The notes: a model not told the origin generated them from the sequence alone. Shown: positions 45,067 through 55,002, numbered from the stretch's first letter. The stretch is DNA of 64,000 nt from Streptomyces sp. A1136 (GCF_004795055.1 NZ_SSBJ01000028.1:38568-102567), one strand, 5' to 3'. Program-made: numbers and translations.

Positions 45067-45767
45067 GGCGCCGTCCGCTCGCCGACGCGCAGCGCCGATC
45101 CCGCCCGCAGCCGCTCGGGCGGGGAGGGCCGGGCCGGCGCCGGGGCGGCCTCGGCGAGGAGGGCGCGCACGGTCTCCTCCCAGGAGGCGAGCGCGTGCCG
45201 GGAGCGGTAGGCGAGCAGTTCGTCCATGGCGTCGCGGGGCAGGCGCAGCCAGCCGCAGCCGGGGAAGTGCTGCTCGATCATCTCCCGCCACACCGTCACC
45301 GGCATCCGGCAGGCCGCTTCGCGGTCCCAGGGGACGGGCTCGACGTGGAAGCCGCCGGCCCCGGTGAAGGCGGTGCCGGAGAACAGCATCAGCAGCGGTG
45401 CCTCGCCGTCGTCCAGGGCGGTGAAGTACCGGGTCGCGGCGATGTCCATGTCGTAGGTGCAGGGCACCGCCAGGTCCACCTCGGTCGAACCGGTGAAGCT
45501 CGGCACCATCAGCGCCACCTGGGCGAACTGCACGGGCCGCAGGGTGTTGCCCCAGCGGGAGCGCTCGCCGAACAGGTCGGCCAGGCCCTCCGCCTCGGCG
45601 TCCCCGTAGCTCCGGCGGGCCGGTTCGATCCGGATCTGGCAGCGCAGCGCGAGGGCGTGTACCCGGGTGTTCCCGGAGGCGGTGACGGCGAGGCGGAAGA
45701 CGAGCGTGGGGCCGGCGGCGTACGGGTCCGCGCGCACTCCGGTGCAGGTGAAGCCGAACTCCGTCAT
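45063..45767 (-). CDS. DUF6084-like hydrogenase-operon protein
   Basis: A 234-residue soluble protein with a beta-sandwich-like core (about 5-165; FRLAVTASGNTRVHALALRCQIRIEP, TYDMDIAATRYFTALDDGEAPL) and a helical end (LPRDAMDELLAYRSRHALASWEETV). I believe it matches DUF6084. No catalytic motif is evident. It overlaps both neighbours by four bases (ATGA), so it is made in step with the hydrogenase. The role is unknown. Confidence 0.75.
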   Translation of the reverse strand: MTEFGFTCTGVRADPYAAGPTLVFRLAVTASGNTRVHALALRCQIRIEPARRSYGDAEAEGLADLFGERSRWGNTLRPVQFAQVALMVPSFTGSTEVDLAVPCTYDMDIAATRYFTALDDGEAPLLMLFSGTAFTGAGGFHVEPVPWDREAACRMPVTVWREMIEQHFPGCGWLRLPRDAMDELLAYRSRHALASWEETVRALLAEAAPAPARPSPPERLRAGSALRVGERTAP

Positions 45768-46432
45768 GTCGTGACCTCCGCGGGCACGGCCTTGGCACGG
45801 CGTTCGACGCCGTCGAAGAACTCCTCCAGCGCGGCGCGGGCCTCGGCCCCGCCGTCGAAGCCCTGCCACAGGAGGCGCATCCGGCCCACGAGTTCGTAGC
45901 AGATGTCGATGGGGACGAGATAGCAGTCGACGCGTCCCTCCCGGCGGCGCAACAGCAGCGCCTCCACATCCGGCAGCAGCAGGCCGGCCAGGGCGCTGCC
46001 GCCCAGCGCCGTCTGCCAGGTGGCGGGATCGAGTTCGCTCTCGGTGGCCCCGGCCGGGCTCGGGTAGAGCGCGACGAGCCGGTCCAGGGCGGCGTTGCGG
46101 AAGAAGAACGCGACGCCCACGGGGATCTGGAGGAGGTCCCAGGCGCCGTCGTCGAGGCGGTGTCCCGGGTCGTGGAGGTAGCGGTCGGGGACGGCGCGGT
46201 AGCGGCCGGTGGCGGCGCCCGGCCGGTCGAACAGCAGGGCGCAGGCCGTGCAGGCGCAGACCAGCGCGCGCTTCTCGATCTCGACCAGGTGGCGGTGACC
46301 GTCCTCGGCGACCGCCACCCCGCACAGTTCGCAGGTCTCGGTCCGGGGTTCCCGCGGGCGCGTGAAGCGGCGCAGGCCGGTCGGCCCCGCCGTCCGCGCG
46401 GACGGCGGGGCCCAGCCGCGGGGCGCGCTCAC
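45764..46432 (-). CDS. DUF5947-like Cys-rich hydrogenase-operon protein
   Basis: The 222-residue protein has a metal-site-like N-terminal domain: CELCGVAV at about 34-41 and CACTACALLFD around 59-69, two paired Cys groups that could hold Fe or Zn in a rubredoxin-like fold. A helical domain follows (about 90-215; WDLLQIPVGVAFFFRNAALDRLVALYPSP). I match it to DUF5947. Some other hydrogenase operons carry rubredoxins, so this could play that role; this is inference. GTG 46432 overlaps the NifU-like gene as GTGA. Confidence 0.75.
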   Translation of the reverse strand: MSAPRGWAPPSARTAGPTGLRRFTRPREPRTETCELCGVAVAEDGHRHLVEIEKRALVCACTACALLFDRPGAATGRYRAVPDRYLHDPGHRLDDGAWDLLQIPVGVAFFFRNAALDRLVALYPSPAGATESELDPATWQTALGGSALAGLLLPDVEALLLRRREGRVDCYLVPIDICYELVGRMRLLWQGFDGGAEARAALEEFFDGVERRAKAVPAEVTT

Positions 46433-46950
46433 GGCACCCGGACCGGGGCCTGCGGGCGGGTGCCGATCTGCAGCAGCGGCTGCGACGGTGCCCCGGCCGG
46501 CTCCAGTTCGACGGTGGTCACCTCGGGTGCGAAGGAGGCCAGCACGGCCTCGACCGCCTCCCGTACGCCGTCGCCGCTGCCGCCGCAGCCGCAGCCGCCG
46601 CTCGCCGCGGCCCGCAGGCGCAACGTTCCCGCCGCCTCGTCGAAGCCGAGGAGCTCCACCGGGTCGCCCAGGCTGTCCAGGGCCCGGGCGATCCGGGTGC
46701 GCACGTCCTCCGGGTGCAGGTCGTGCAGGGCCAGCAGGCTGGAGACGAGTTCGTCGTCCAGCAGCGGGGCGAGCGCGTCCGGGTCCAGCCGCGAGGTGAT
46801 CCGGGCGAGGCCGGAACCGTAGAAGTCCATGAGGACGCGCACCAGTTCCTCGGCGGCGGCGCACACCTCGCGGTCACCGGTGTCGGCCAGCCGGTCCAGG
46901 ACCTCCTCGACCCGAAGGCCGGTTCGGAGGGAGTCGGCGGGGGCGCTCAT
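46429..46950 (-). CDS. NifU C-terminal-like protein of hydrogenase operon
   Basis: The 173-residue protein has a helical N-terminal half (1-95) and a C-terminal NifU-like domain (about 98-165) with a GGCGCGGSGDG loop where NifU proteins bear Cys ligands for a transferable Fe-S cluster; here the two Cys are CxC rather than CxxC. It could help assemble clusters in the small subunit or carry electrons. ATG 46950 overlaps the large-subunit TGA (ATGA), placing it immediately after the catalytic genes. Confidence 0.8.
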   Translation of the reverse strand: MSAPADSLRTGLRVEEVLDRLADTGDREVCAAAEELVRVLMDFYGSGLARITSRLDPDALAPLLDDELVSSLLALHDLHPEDVRTRIARALDSLGDPVELLGFDEAAGTLRLRAAASGGCGCGGSGDGVREAVEAVLASFAPEVTTVELEPAGAPSQPLLQIGTRPQAPVRVP

Positions 46951-48725
46951 CCGCCCAGTCCGCTCAGACCGGTGGGCACGTGCATCTGCTTCACGGTCTG
47001 CCCGTTGCCGACGTACATGTGGACGCCGCAGGGGAGGCAGGGGTCGAAGCTGCGCACGGCGCGCATGATGTCGATGCCCTTGAAGTTCTCCGGGGGGTTC
47101 TCCTCGAAGATCGGCGTGTTCTGGACCGCGTCCTCGTAGGGGCCGGGTGTGCCGAAGGTGTCACGGGTGCTTGCGTTCCACGGGGTCGGCGGATAGGGGT
47201 GGTAGTTGGCGATCTTGCCGTCGCGGATCACCATGTGGTGCGAGAGCACACCCCGGACGGCCTCGGTGAAACCGACTCCGATGGACTCGTCCGGCACTTC
47301 GAACTTCTCCCAGGTCTGGGTGCGTCCGGCGCGGACCTCTTCCAGGCCCTTCTCGGCGCAGTGCAGGGCGATGGCGGCGGCGTACGCCTGGAAGTACGTG
47401 CGGGCGCGGTTGCGCTCCAGCGCGTTGCTCCACTTCGGGATCTTCCACTCGAAGGTGGTCTCCGGCTTGGTCATCGTCCGGGGCAGGTTGATGACGACGC
47501 TGTGGCCGGTGGCCTTGACGTAGCCGACGTCGACCAGCCCGGACAGGGCCGTGGACCACAGGCGGGCGATGGGGCCGCCGCCGGTGTCCAGGGCCAAGTG
47601 GTCCTTGCCGTCGAACCAGCGCGGTGACATCACCCAGCTGTACTTGCCGTCGAAGTCGCGCTTCTGCGGGGCGGGGATGGTGTGTTGGTTCCAGGGGTGG
47701 CGGGGATCGACCGGGTTGCCGAGCGGGTCGTGGGTGACGAACTTCTCCTGGCCGGCCCAGTCGTCGTAGTACGAGCTGCCCAGCAGGATGCGGATGCCGA
47801 GGTTGATCTCGGTGAGGTCGTTGGTGACGAGTTTGCCGTCCACGATCACGCCCGGGGTGACGAACATCTTCCGACCCCAGTCGGACATGTTGGCGTAGGT
47901 GAAGTCGCAGTACTCGGGGTCGTTGAGGGCGCCCCAGCAGCCGAGCAGCACGCGGCGCCGACCGACCTCCTCGTAGCCGGGCAGGGCCTCGTAGAAGAAG
48001 TCGAAGAGGTCGTCGTGGAGCGGGACGACGCGCTTCATGAACTCGACGTACCTCATGAGGCGGCTCAGGTAGTCCGTGAAGAGCTGGACGGAGGCGATGG
48101 TGCCGACCCCGCCCGGGTACAGGGTGGAGGGGTGCACGTGGCGGCCCTCCATCAGGCAGAACATCTCGCGCGTGTAGCGGCTGACCTGGAGGGCCTCGCG
48201 GTAGAACTCGCCCTCGATGGGGTTGAGGGAGCGCATGATGTCGGCGATGGTGCGGTAGCCGTGGTCGCCGGCGTGCGGGGCCTCGGTGCGCTCGGCCAGT
48301 TCCAGGACTCCGGGGTTGGTCTCGCGGACCATCTTCTCGCAGTAGTCCACGCCGACCAGGTTCTCCTGGAAGATGTTGTGGTCGAACATGTACTCCGCCG
48401 ACTCGCCGAGGTTGATGATCCACTCGGCGAGGTGGGGCGGCTTCACGCCGTAGGCCATGTTCTGCGCGTAGACGGAACAGGTGGCGTGGTTGTCCCCGCA
48501 GATCCCGCAGATGCGGCTGGTGATGAAGTGCGCGTCACGGGGGTCCTTGCCGCGCATGAAGACGCTGTAGCCGCGGAAGACCGACGAGGTGCTGTAGCAC
48601 TCCGCCACCCGCTTCTGCTTGAAGTCGATCTTCGTGTGGATGCCGAGACTGCCCACGATCCGGGTGATCGGATCCCAGGCCATCTCCACCAAGCCGTCGC
48701 CGGACGCCTTCGTCTTCGGTGCCAT
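46947..48725 (-). CDS. hhyL: [NiFe]-hydrogenase large subunit, group 1h
   Basis: The 592-residue subunit holds the Ni-Fe site. The L1 motif is RICGICGDNH (Cys73, Cys76, His80) and L2 is SFDPCLPCGVH (Cys563, Cys566, His569); the 23 residues after His569 are the expected protease-removed peptide. These motifs fit the actinobacterial group 1h (formerly group 5) hydrogenases that oxidise H2 at atmospheric levels for persistence, for instance in spores. No Tat signal belongs to this subunit. It starts 85 bases after the small-subunit stop and is followed by a coupled NifU-like gene. Confidence 0.95.
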   Translation of the reverse strand: MAPKTKASGDGLVEMAWDPITRIVGSLGIHTKIDFKQKRVAECYSTSSVFRGYSVFMRGKDPRDAHFITSRICGICGDNHATCSVYAQNMAYGVKPPHLAEWIINLGESAEYMFDHNIFQENLVGVDYCEKMVRETNPGVLELAERTEAPHAGDHGYRTIADIMRSLNPIEGEFYREALQVSRYTREMFCLMEGRHVHPSTLYPGGVGTIASVQLFTDYLSRLMRYVEFMKRVVPLHDDLFDFFYEALPGYEEVGRRRVLLGCWGALNDPEYCDFTYANMSDWGRKMFVTPGVIVDGKLVTNDLTEINLGIRILLGSSYYDDWAGQEKFVTHDPLGNPVDPRHPWNQHTIPAPQKRDFDGKYSWVMSPRWFDGKDHLALDTGGGPIARLWSTALSGLVDVGYVKATGHSVVINLPRTMTKPETTFEWKIPKWSNALERNRARTYFQAYAAAIALHCAEKGLEEVRAGRTQTWEKFEVPDESIGVGFTEAVRGVLSHHMVIRDGKIANYHPYPPTPWNASTRDTFGTPGPYEDAVQNTPIFEENPPENFKGIDIMRAVRSFDPCLPCGVHMYVGNGQTVKQMHVPTGLSGLGG

Positions 48726-48810
48726 CGTGTCTGCCGTGACCCTTCTTAGGAGCGGGCTCTGCGGGACTGCGGGGATGTGCGCGGGAACTGCGTGCGGGGC
48801 GGGGCGCCGG

Positions 48811-49866
<1,056 letters not shown>

Positions 49867-49933
49867 GAGGATGCCTCCTTGGGCAGGAAATGGAGGTGGG
49901 GTGAGGGGGAGCCGGGGGACGGCCACTCCGCTC

Positions 49934-51703
49934 TCATCCTTCTTCGTAACAGGACCCGGCGGCCGGTGTGCTGTCTTGTACGGCCAGTCCGGTGACGGCG
50001 TCCGGCGCGTCGCGTCGGTCGGCCGGGACCGTCCGGGCCAGGTGCGCCGGTGTCGCGGCGGCCGGCTCCTTGCGCACGAAGGCGCGGCGCAGCGCGTGGT
50101 ACGGGGCCCGCGGGTCGAAGAAGGTGGCGCGCATCAGGGCCAGCTCCGCCTCCCGGTACGCGGCGAGCGGGGTCTTGGCCTCGTCCCGCTCGCGCAGCGC
50201 CTTCTTCGCCGCGATCCGGGACGGGGCGGCGGGCGAAGCCGCCAGCAACCCCGCCAGCCGGGCGGTCTCGTCGGCGAACTCCGCGGCCGCGCAGGGCAGC
50301 GTACGGTCCACCAGGCCGAGCTCGACCGCCGCGGTCGCGCTCAGCGGCAGCGCGTCGCCGGTGAGCCGCTCGGCGACGGCGGGACCCACCCGGCGGGGCA
50401 GGGTGTACGTCCAGTACTCGGAGCCGTGGAGGCCCATCAGCCGGTAGTGGGGGTTGAGGACGACGCCGGAGCGGCACCAGACCTCGTCGGCCGCCAGCGC
50501 GAGCATCGCGCCCCCGGCGGCGGCGTTGCCGCCGAGGGCCGCCACGACGAGCCGGTCGGTGGTGGTCAGGACGGCCTCGACGAGGTCGTCCATCGCCGTG
50601 ATGTTCGCCCAGGACTCCGCCGCGGGGTCGGCGGACGCCTCGATGACGCCGAGATGGATGCCGTTGGAGAAGAAGTCGCGGCCGCCCCCGAGCACCAGGA
50701 CGGAGGTGGGCCGGCCGCAGGCGGCGCGGTAGGCGTCCAGCAGGCGCCGGCACCGCTCGGTGCTCATCGCGCCGCCGGGGAAGGAGAACGACAGGAAACC
50801 GGCCTGCCCTTCCTCCCGGTAGGTGATGTCGGACCAGGTGGACCGCGACGGGTCGGCGAACGCCGGCACGGGGTCTTCCGGCAGCGGGGGCAGCCGGTCG
50901 CCGAGTGCCAGGGTGGCGGGCAGCTTGACCGGGACCGGCTCTCCCGGCGCCCGGCAGGCCCGAAGCTCCGGAATCCACACCGCGCCGTCGGTGGTCGCCC
51001 GGCAGACCGCGCCCGCCCGGGTGGCCAGCAACTCGCCGGGGCGGCCGCGCAGCCGGTCCTCGCGGTGGCCCCCGTGCAGGAACCACACCCCGCCGAGCAG
51101 CTCGTCCCGTACGCCGGGCTGTGAGTCGGCGGCCCGCAGGACGCGCAGGACCCGATCGGTGGAGTCGTTCGCCCAGTCGATGCGGCGCTCGTCCTGGCGC
51201 AGGTAGGGCCGGGTGCGGTGGGTGGTCTGCGGGGTGGGCGCGTACGTCCCCGAGGCGAAGCGCTCCACGGCGAGCAGGACGGCCCGGAGCGCCGCGTCGG
51301 CGATCTCGCCGCGGTAGAGGTCGCTCTTGGCCAGCTCCGGCAGCGGGCACTCGGCGAAGGCCCAGACGTCGCCGGCGTCCATCTCGGCGTCCGCCTGAAG
51401 GACGGTGACGCCCCAGTGGCGGGCGCCCTCCTGGACCGCGCGGTCGAGTGAGGAGGGACCGCGGTCCCCGACCGGTCCCGGGTGGACGATCAGACAGGTG
51501 TGGGTGGACCAGACCTCGCGGGGCACGGCGGTCTTGAGCATCGGAGCGATGATCAGGTCGGGCCGGTGGCGCCTGGCGGCGTCGGTCAACGAGTCTGCGC
51601 CCAGCGCGAGTTCGACGGACACGTGGTGGCCGTGGTCGCGCAGCTCCGCGTGGACGCGCTGCGTCAGGCTGTTGAACGCGCTCGCGACGAGCAGGATGTG
51701 CAC
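49934..51703 (-). CDS. hypX: HypX/HoxX: CO-generating hydrogenase maturation protein
   Basis: The 589-residue protein joins a formyl-tetrahydrofolate-binding formyltransferase domain (about 1-270; IVHPGPVGDRGPSS from about 73) to an enoyl-CoA-hydratase/crotonase domain (about 290-540; VLVLGGGRDFFSNGIHLGVI, LGGNAAAGGAMLALAADEVW, GSEYWTYTLPRR). HypX makes the CO ligand of the [NiFe] centre from formyl-THF via formyl-CoA in aerobic bacteria. I chose GTG 51703 because the folded domain begins there; the frame is open further back but Arg/Pro-rich. It is the first gene of the hydrogenase operon. Confidence 0.9.
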   Translation of the reverse strand: MHILLVASAFNSLTQRVHAELRDHGHHVSVELALGADSLTDAARRHRPDLIIAPMLKTAVPREVWSTHTCLIVHPGPVGDRGPSSLDRAVQEGARHWGVTVLQADAEMDAGDVWAFAECPLPELAKSDLYRGEIADAALRAVLLAVERFASGTYAPTPQTTHRTRPYLRQDERRIDWANDSTDRVLRVLRAADSQPGVRDELLGGVWFLHGGHREDRLRGRPGELLATRAGAVCRATTDGAVWIPELRACRAPGEPVPVKLPATLALGDRLPPLPEDPVPAFADPSRSTWSDITYREEGQAGFLSFSFPGGAMSTERCRRLLDAYRAACGRPTSVLVLGGGRDFFSNGIHLGVIEASADPAAESWANITAMDDLVEAVLTTTDRLVVAALGGNAAAGGAMLALAADEVWCRSGVVLNPHYRLMGLHGSEYWTYTLPRRVGPAVAERLTGDALPLSATAAVELGLVDRTLPCAAAEFADETARLAGLLAASPAAPSRIAAKKALRERDEAKTPLAAYREAELALMRATFFDPRAPYHALRRAFVRKEPAAATPAHLARTVPADRRDAPDAVTGLAVQDSTPAAGSCYEEG

Positions 51704-51993
51704 CCGGTCTCCCAGCGGCCATGCGCCTTCGCGCACCGTCGGCCGGGGGTTCTCCGGCCGCCTGCGATGTTCGGGGACCAGCGGGCGCGGCGGTGTGACG
51801 CCGAGCGCCGGCGTCACTCGAAAGCGGACAGGACGCGCTGCCACTCGGCGGTGCGGCCGCGCCGGCGGGGAAGCGCGATGGAGTGGTGTCCGCGTGCGTC
51901 GGGCGCGCCCGTTCCCGGACCGGCCGGGCCGCGCGCATAGGGTCCGGAACCATCGTCCGGTCGGGCGCGGAGGTATCGAGAGGGAGGTCGGCG

Positions 51994-52941
51994 ATGGTCG
52001 GGGCACGCGTCATCACGGTATTCGGCGCGACGGGCGCGCAAGGCGGAGGACTGGTACGGGCGATCCTCGACGACCCGGAGAGCGGGTTCTCGGTGCGCGC
52101 GGTCACCCGTGACCCGGGATCGGACCGGGCACGGGAGCTGGCCCGGCTCGGCGCGGAGGTGGTCCGGGCCGACCTGGACGACGAGGCCACCCTCGGACCC
52201 GTCCTCGAAGGCGCGTACGGGGCCTACCTGGTGACGAACTTCTGGGAGCACATGTCGGCGGAGCGGGAGAAGCGGCAGGCCGCCTCCCTCGCCCGGGCGA
52301 CCGGACACGCGGGGGTGCAGCACGCCATCTGGTCGACGCTGGAGGACACCCGCGAGTGCGTCCCGCTCGACGACGACCGCATGCCCACGCTCCAGGGCTC
52401 GTACAAGGTGCCGCACTTCGACGCCAAGGCGGAGGCCGACCACTTCTTCCCCGAGGCCGGCGCGCCGACCACCTTCCTGCGCACGACGTTCTACTGGGAG
52501 AACCTGTACTCGACGTTCGCCCCGCAGCGGGGCGAGGACGGCGTCTTGCGGCTGGTCTTCCCGATGGGCGACAGCCCCCTGTCGGGCATCGCCGTCGACG
52601 ACATCGGCCGGACCGCGCTGGCCGTGTTCAAGAGGGGCACCGACCTGATCGGCGCGACGGTCGGCATCGCCGGTGAACACCTCCCGGTCGCGGACATCGC
52701 GGCGGCGCTGACCGACGTCGTCGGCGAGCCGGTGCGGTACGCGCCGATGGAACCCGACGCCTTCCGCGCCCTCGGTTTCCCGGCGGCCGACGAGATCGGC
52801 AACATGTTCCAGTACTACGCCGAGTGCGCCGACCGCTTCACCCACGCGAGGGACCTGGCGGCCATCCGGGCGCTGAACCCGTCGCTGCAGGACTTCGCCA
52901 CCTGGCTGGCCGGGCACCGCGAGGCCTTCCGGTCCCTGTGA
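51994..52941 (+). CDS. NmrA-like NAD(P)-binding protein
   Basis: The 315-residue protein is an atypical SDR of the NmrA/HSCARG group: FGATGAQGGGLVRA (NADP loop, about 10-23), TNFWEHMSAEREKRQA, and FLRTTFYWENL in the substrate region. Such proteins sense NADPH/NADP or reduce quinone-like ligands. ATG 51994 follows GAGGGAGG. It is divergent from hypX; the 290-base region between them, which begins at 51704, must hold both promoters, but I cannot name an operator. Functional link to hydrogenase is unclear. Confidence 0.88.
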   Translation: MVGARVITVFGATGAQGGGLVRAILDDPESGFSVRAVTRDPGSDRARELARLGAEVVRADLDDEATLGPVLEGAYGAYLVTNFWEHMSAEREKRQAASLARATGHAGVQHAIWSTLEDTRECVPLDDDRMPTLQGSYKVPHFDAKAEADHFFPEAGAPTTFLRTTFYWENLYSTFAPQRGEDGVLRLVFPMGDSPLSGIAVDDIGRTALAVFKRGTDLIGATVGIAGEHLPVADIAAALTDVVGEPVRYAPMEPDAFRALGFPAADEIGNMFQYYAECADRFTHARDLAAIRALNPSLQDFATWLAGHREAFRSL

Positions 52942-53106
52942 CCGCGGGCCGGGCCGGGACGCGGCGTCCGGCGGGGGTGGGCCGGACGGGTGAGGTCGCG
53001 TGTGGCGCCGTTTTGTGTTCGGAACCGGTGCGCTCGCGTTGTACCTTCCCGTCGTTCGGGCGTTCCGCGTGGTGTGGAAGGCCGACCGTCGAGGAGAGGG
53101 ACCTGT

Positions 53107-53310
53107 GTGGCTACCGGAACGGTGAAGTGGTTCAGCGCGGAGAAGGGCTTCGGCTTCATCGCGCAGGACGGGGGCGGCCCCGATGTCTTCGCCCACTACT
53201 CAGCGATCAACGCTACCGGTTTTCGGGAACTGTGGGAGGGACAGGCGGTGACCTTCGATGTCACCCAGGGGCAGAAGGGGCCGCAGGCCGAGAACATCGT
53301 GCCCGCCTGA
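53107..53310 (+). CDS. Cold-shock domain protein (CspA family)
   Basis: The 67-residue protein is a single cold-shock domain with the RNP1 KGFGFI and RNP2-like DVFAHYSAI motifs that bind single-stranded nucleic acid; VATGTVKWF opens the first strand. It melts RNA structure. Start GTG 53107 sits behind GAGGAGAGG. A 165-base upstream region may form the structured leader typical of cold-shock genes; I cannot fold it here. It is followed by a hairpin. Confidence 0.93.
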   Translation: MATGTVKWFSAEKGFGFIAQDGGGPDVFAHYSAINATGFRELWEGQAVTFDVTQGQKGPQAENIVPA

Positions 53311-53380
53311 TCGCGGTTCGCCCCCGGATCGGCCGCCGTGCCGGTCCCCCGTCACCGGCCGGAGGGCGGGGCCCGTGCGC

Positions 53381-53427
53381 CGCAGGAGCGGACCCTCGGG
53401 TCTCGGGGTCCGGGGGCCCGCTCTGCG
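53381..53427 (+). terminator. Imperfect hairpin after the cold-shock gene
   Basis: CGCAG and AGCGG (53381-53391, one bulged G) pair with CCGCT and CTGCG (53418-53427), and inner GACC/GGTC bases can extend the stem. It follows the stop at 53310 by 70 bases, so it is a probable but not certain terminator. Confidence 0.5.
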
Positions 53428-53572
53428 TCATCATGTGCCATTCGCTTATCCCCGGCCGGTACCACCGGGCGACCGGCGGCGATTCTCACCCCTTCGGCCA
53501 CTCCCCCCGCCGCGCGCGTGCGCCACGGTACGGACGGGCCGGGCGGGGCACACCGAGCGAAGGAGTCGGCGG

Positions 53573-54151
53573 ATGAACGACACACCAGCAGGCCACCTGC
53601 CGCCGCCGTCGGTGGCCCCGGTCGCCGGCGCGGGGCCGGACGCTGCGTCCGCCACCGCGGTCGTCGCCGCGGCCACCGGCGTCCTGATGGCCTTCGTGCC
53701 GTGCTGCCACGACACCGCGCGCCGCATCCTGCTCGACACGGCCCGCGGGAGCGGTGTGGGACCGACGGCGGCCGCGCACGCCGCGATGGCACTGCGGGGC
53801 GACGAGGAAGCCCCAGCGGCCCGGCCTTCACCCCACGTGGGAGAAGTCCTGCGCTCCCTGATCGACGACACCCTCTCGGCTCCGGCGCCCCCGTCCGGTC
53901 CCGGCTCCCCCGGCCTGCTCCCGGACCTGGCGGTCCTGCGCCGGCACCTGCACGACTTCCGCACGCTGCGCCGACGCACCTTCGCGACCCCGGACGACGC
54001 GGCGCTGCGAAGCCGGCTGGAGGACGCCTCCTACACCCTGTGCGTCCTGATGGGCCGGCGCAGCACCCATCTGGCGCTCCAGGCGGCCGAGGAACTCCTC
54101 ACCGCCGACCGCCTCGACCGCCCCACCCGGTCGCGGGCCCCGTACCGGTGA
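53573..54151 (+). CDS. ANTAR-like/DUF5133 protein
   Basis: The 192-residue protein has an N-terminal helical segment like an ANTAR domain (about 25-75; TAVVAAATGVLMAFVPCCHDTARRILL) and a C-terminal DUF5133 domain (about 120-185; LPDLAVLRRHLHDFRTLRR, LEDASYTLCVLMG). ANTAR domains bind RNA hairpins to antiterminate transcription; DUF5133 is a Streptomyces-type family of unknown role. The usual ANTAR aromatic and charged anchor residues are only partly visible. ATG 53573 follows AAGGAG. It appears to be transcribed alone. Confidence 0.75.
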   Translation: MNDTPAGHLPPPSVAPVAGAGPDAASATAVVAAATGVLMAFVPCCHDTARRILLDTARGSGVGPTAAAHAAMALRGDEEAPAARPSPHVGEVLRSLIDDTLSAPAPPSGPGSPGLLPDLAVLRRHLHDFRTLRRRTFATPDDAALRSRLEDASYTLCVLMGRRSTHLALQAAEELLTADRLDRPTRSRAPYR

Positions 54152-54254
54152 GGGCGGGACCACGCGGGCGGGCGCGGGCCGGGTCGTCCTTCGTCCGCAC
54201 CGGCGTCCGGCACGCCGGCGGGTCGGCGCGCCCGTTTCCCCCTACTCTCGCCGG

Positions 54255-54569
54255 ATGACCGAGAACGAGATCAAGCTGAAGGCCATCGCGGTGCTCACCG
54301 GGGTGCGCGGCGACGTCGGCACGGATTACGTCTCCGCCCTGCTCAGCGAGGTGACACCGGCGGAGTTCCTGGTCCCCGCCGAGGCGGACCCGGCGGAGAT
54401 CGGACTCGCGGTGCTGGACCAGTTGTCCGGGCCGTGGAGCGCTCTGGTCACCGGTTTCGTGTTGGCCTTCGAAGCGGTCGCGGACGCCTACGACGCGGCG
54501 GACCCGGAGATGTCCGCGCAGGAGATCCTCCAGGCGCTCGCCCTCGAACTCGCCGCCGGGGACGACTGA
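54255..54569 (+). CDS. Small acidic helical protein, unknown function
   Basis: A 104-residue very acidic protein rich in Ala, Glu, Val and Asp, predicted helical throughout (ENEIKLKAIAVLTGVRGDVG, DYVSALLSEVTPAEFL, QEILQALALELAAGDD). No signal, metal site or membrane helix. I do not recognise the family. The ATG at 54255 lies seven bases from a TACTCT -10-like site (54243-54248) with no Shine-Dalgarno, so a leaderless message is likely. Codon use is typical of the window. Confidence 0.7.
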   Translation: MTENEIKLKAIAVLTGVRGDVGTDYVSALLSEVTPAEFLVPAEADPAEIGLAVLDQLSGPWSALVTGFVLAFEAVADAYDAADPEMSAQEILQALALELAAGDD

Positions 54570-54618
54570 GCCCGGACCGCCCGACCGCCGGGCGAGGCGC
54601 ACGTCTTGATCGACCGTC

Positions 54619-54643
54619 GTGTCAGGGGGCGCGCTGCGGGTAA
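54619..54643 (+). promoter_or_regulatory. Sigma-B-like promoter upstream of Pro-rich protein
   Basis: GTGT at 54619-54622 and GGGTAA at 54638-54643 with a 15-base spacer fit the GNNT-N14-16-GGGTA pattern of stress sigma-B promoters in Streptomyces. It lies 66 bases before the ATG at 54709. Confidence 0.55.
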
Positions 54644-54708
54644 CCGCCTGACGAGGATTCACCGTCAGCGCCGGTCGTCCGTCACCGGCCCGAGTCGAGA
54701 AGGGCACC

Positions 54709-54951
54709 ATGGCCACCCCTCCGAACGATCCCGTACCTCCCAACCCGACGCCCGCGCCCGGTCCCGGCCCCGGGCCCCGGCCGGGTCCCCTGCCGGGCCC
54801 CGTCCCCGGGCCGGGCGGCCCCGACCCGGTGCCCCCGGCTCCGCCGCAACCGCAGCCCGACCCGCGGCCCGAGCCCGCGCCGGGACCCGATCCGCTCCCC
54901 GCGCCCGGCCCGCTGCCCGGCCCGGTCCCGGCTCCCGACCCCGCGACCTGA
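54709..54951 (+). CDS. Short Pro/Gly-rich low-complexity protein
   Basis: An 80-residue protein made almost only of Pro, Gly, Ala and Asp in PGP/PAPGP-type repeats (GPGPGPRPGPLPGPVPGPGG is typical). The ATG at 54709 has GAGAAGG upstream, a sigma-B-like promoter precedes it, and the frame ends cleanly, so it is likely expressed. It would be an extended, disordered polypeptide. No signal peptide is present. I do not assign a function. Confidence 0.6.
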   Translation: MATPPNDPVPPNPTPAPGPGPGPRPGPLPGPVPGPGGPDPVPPAPPQPQPDPRPEPAPGPDPLPAPGPLPGPVPAPDPAT

Positions 54952-55002
54952 GGCCGCCGCCCGGGCGGAGGCGGCCCCCGTCCCAGACGGTGTGCCCCCG
55001 TC

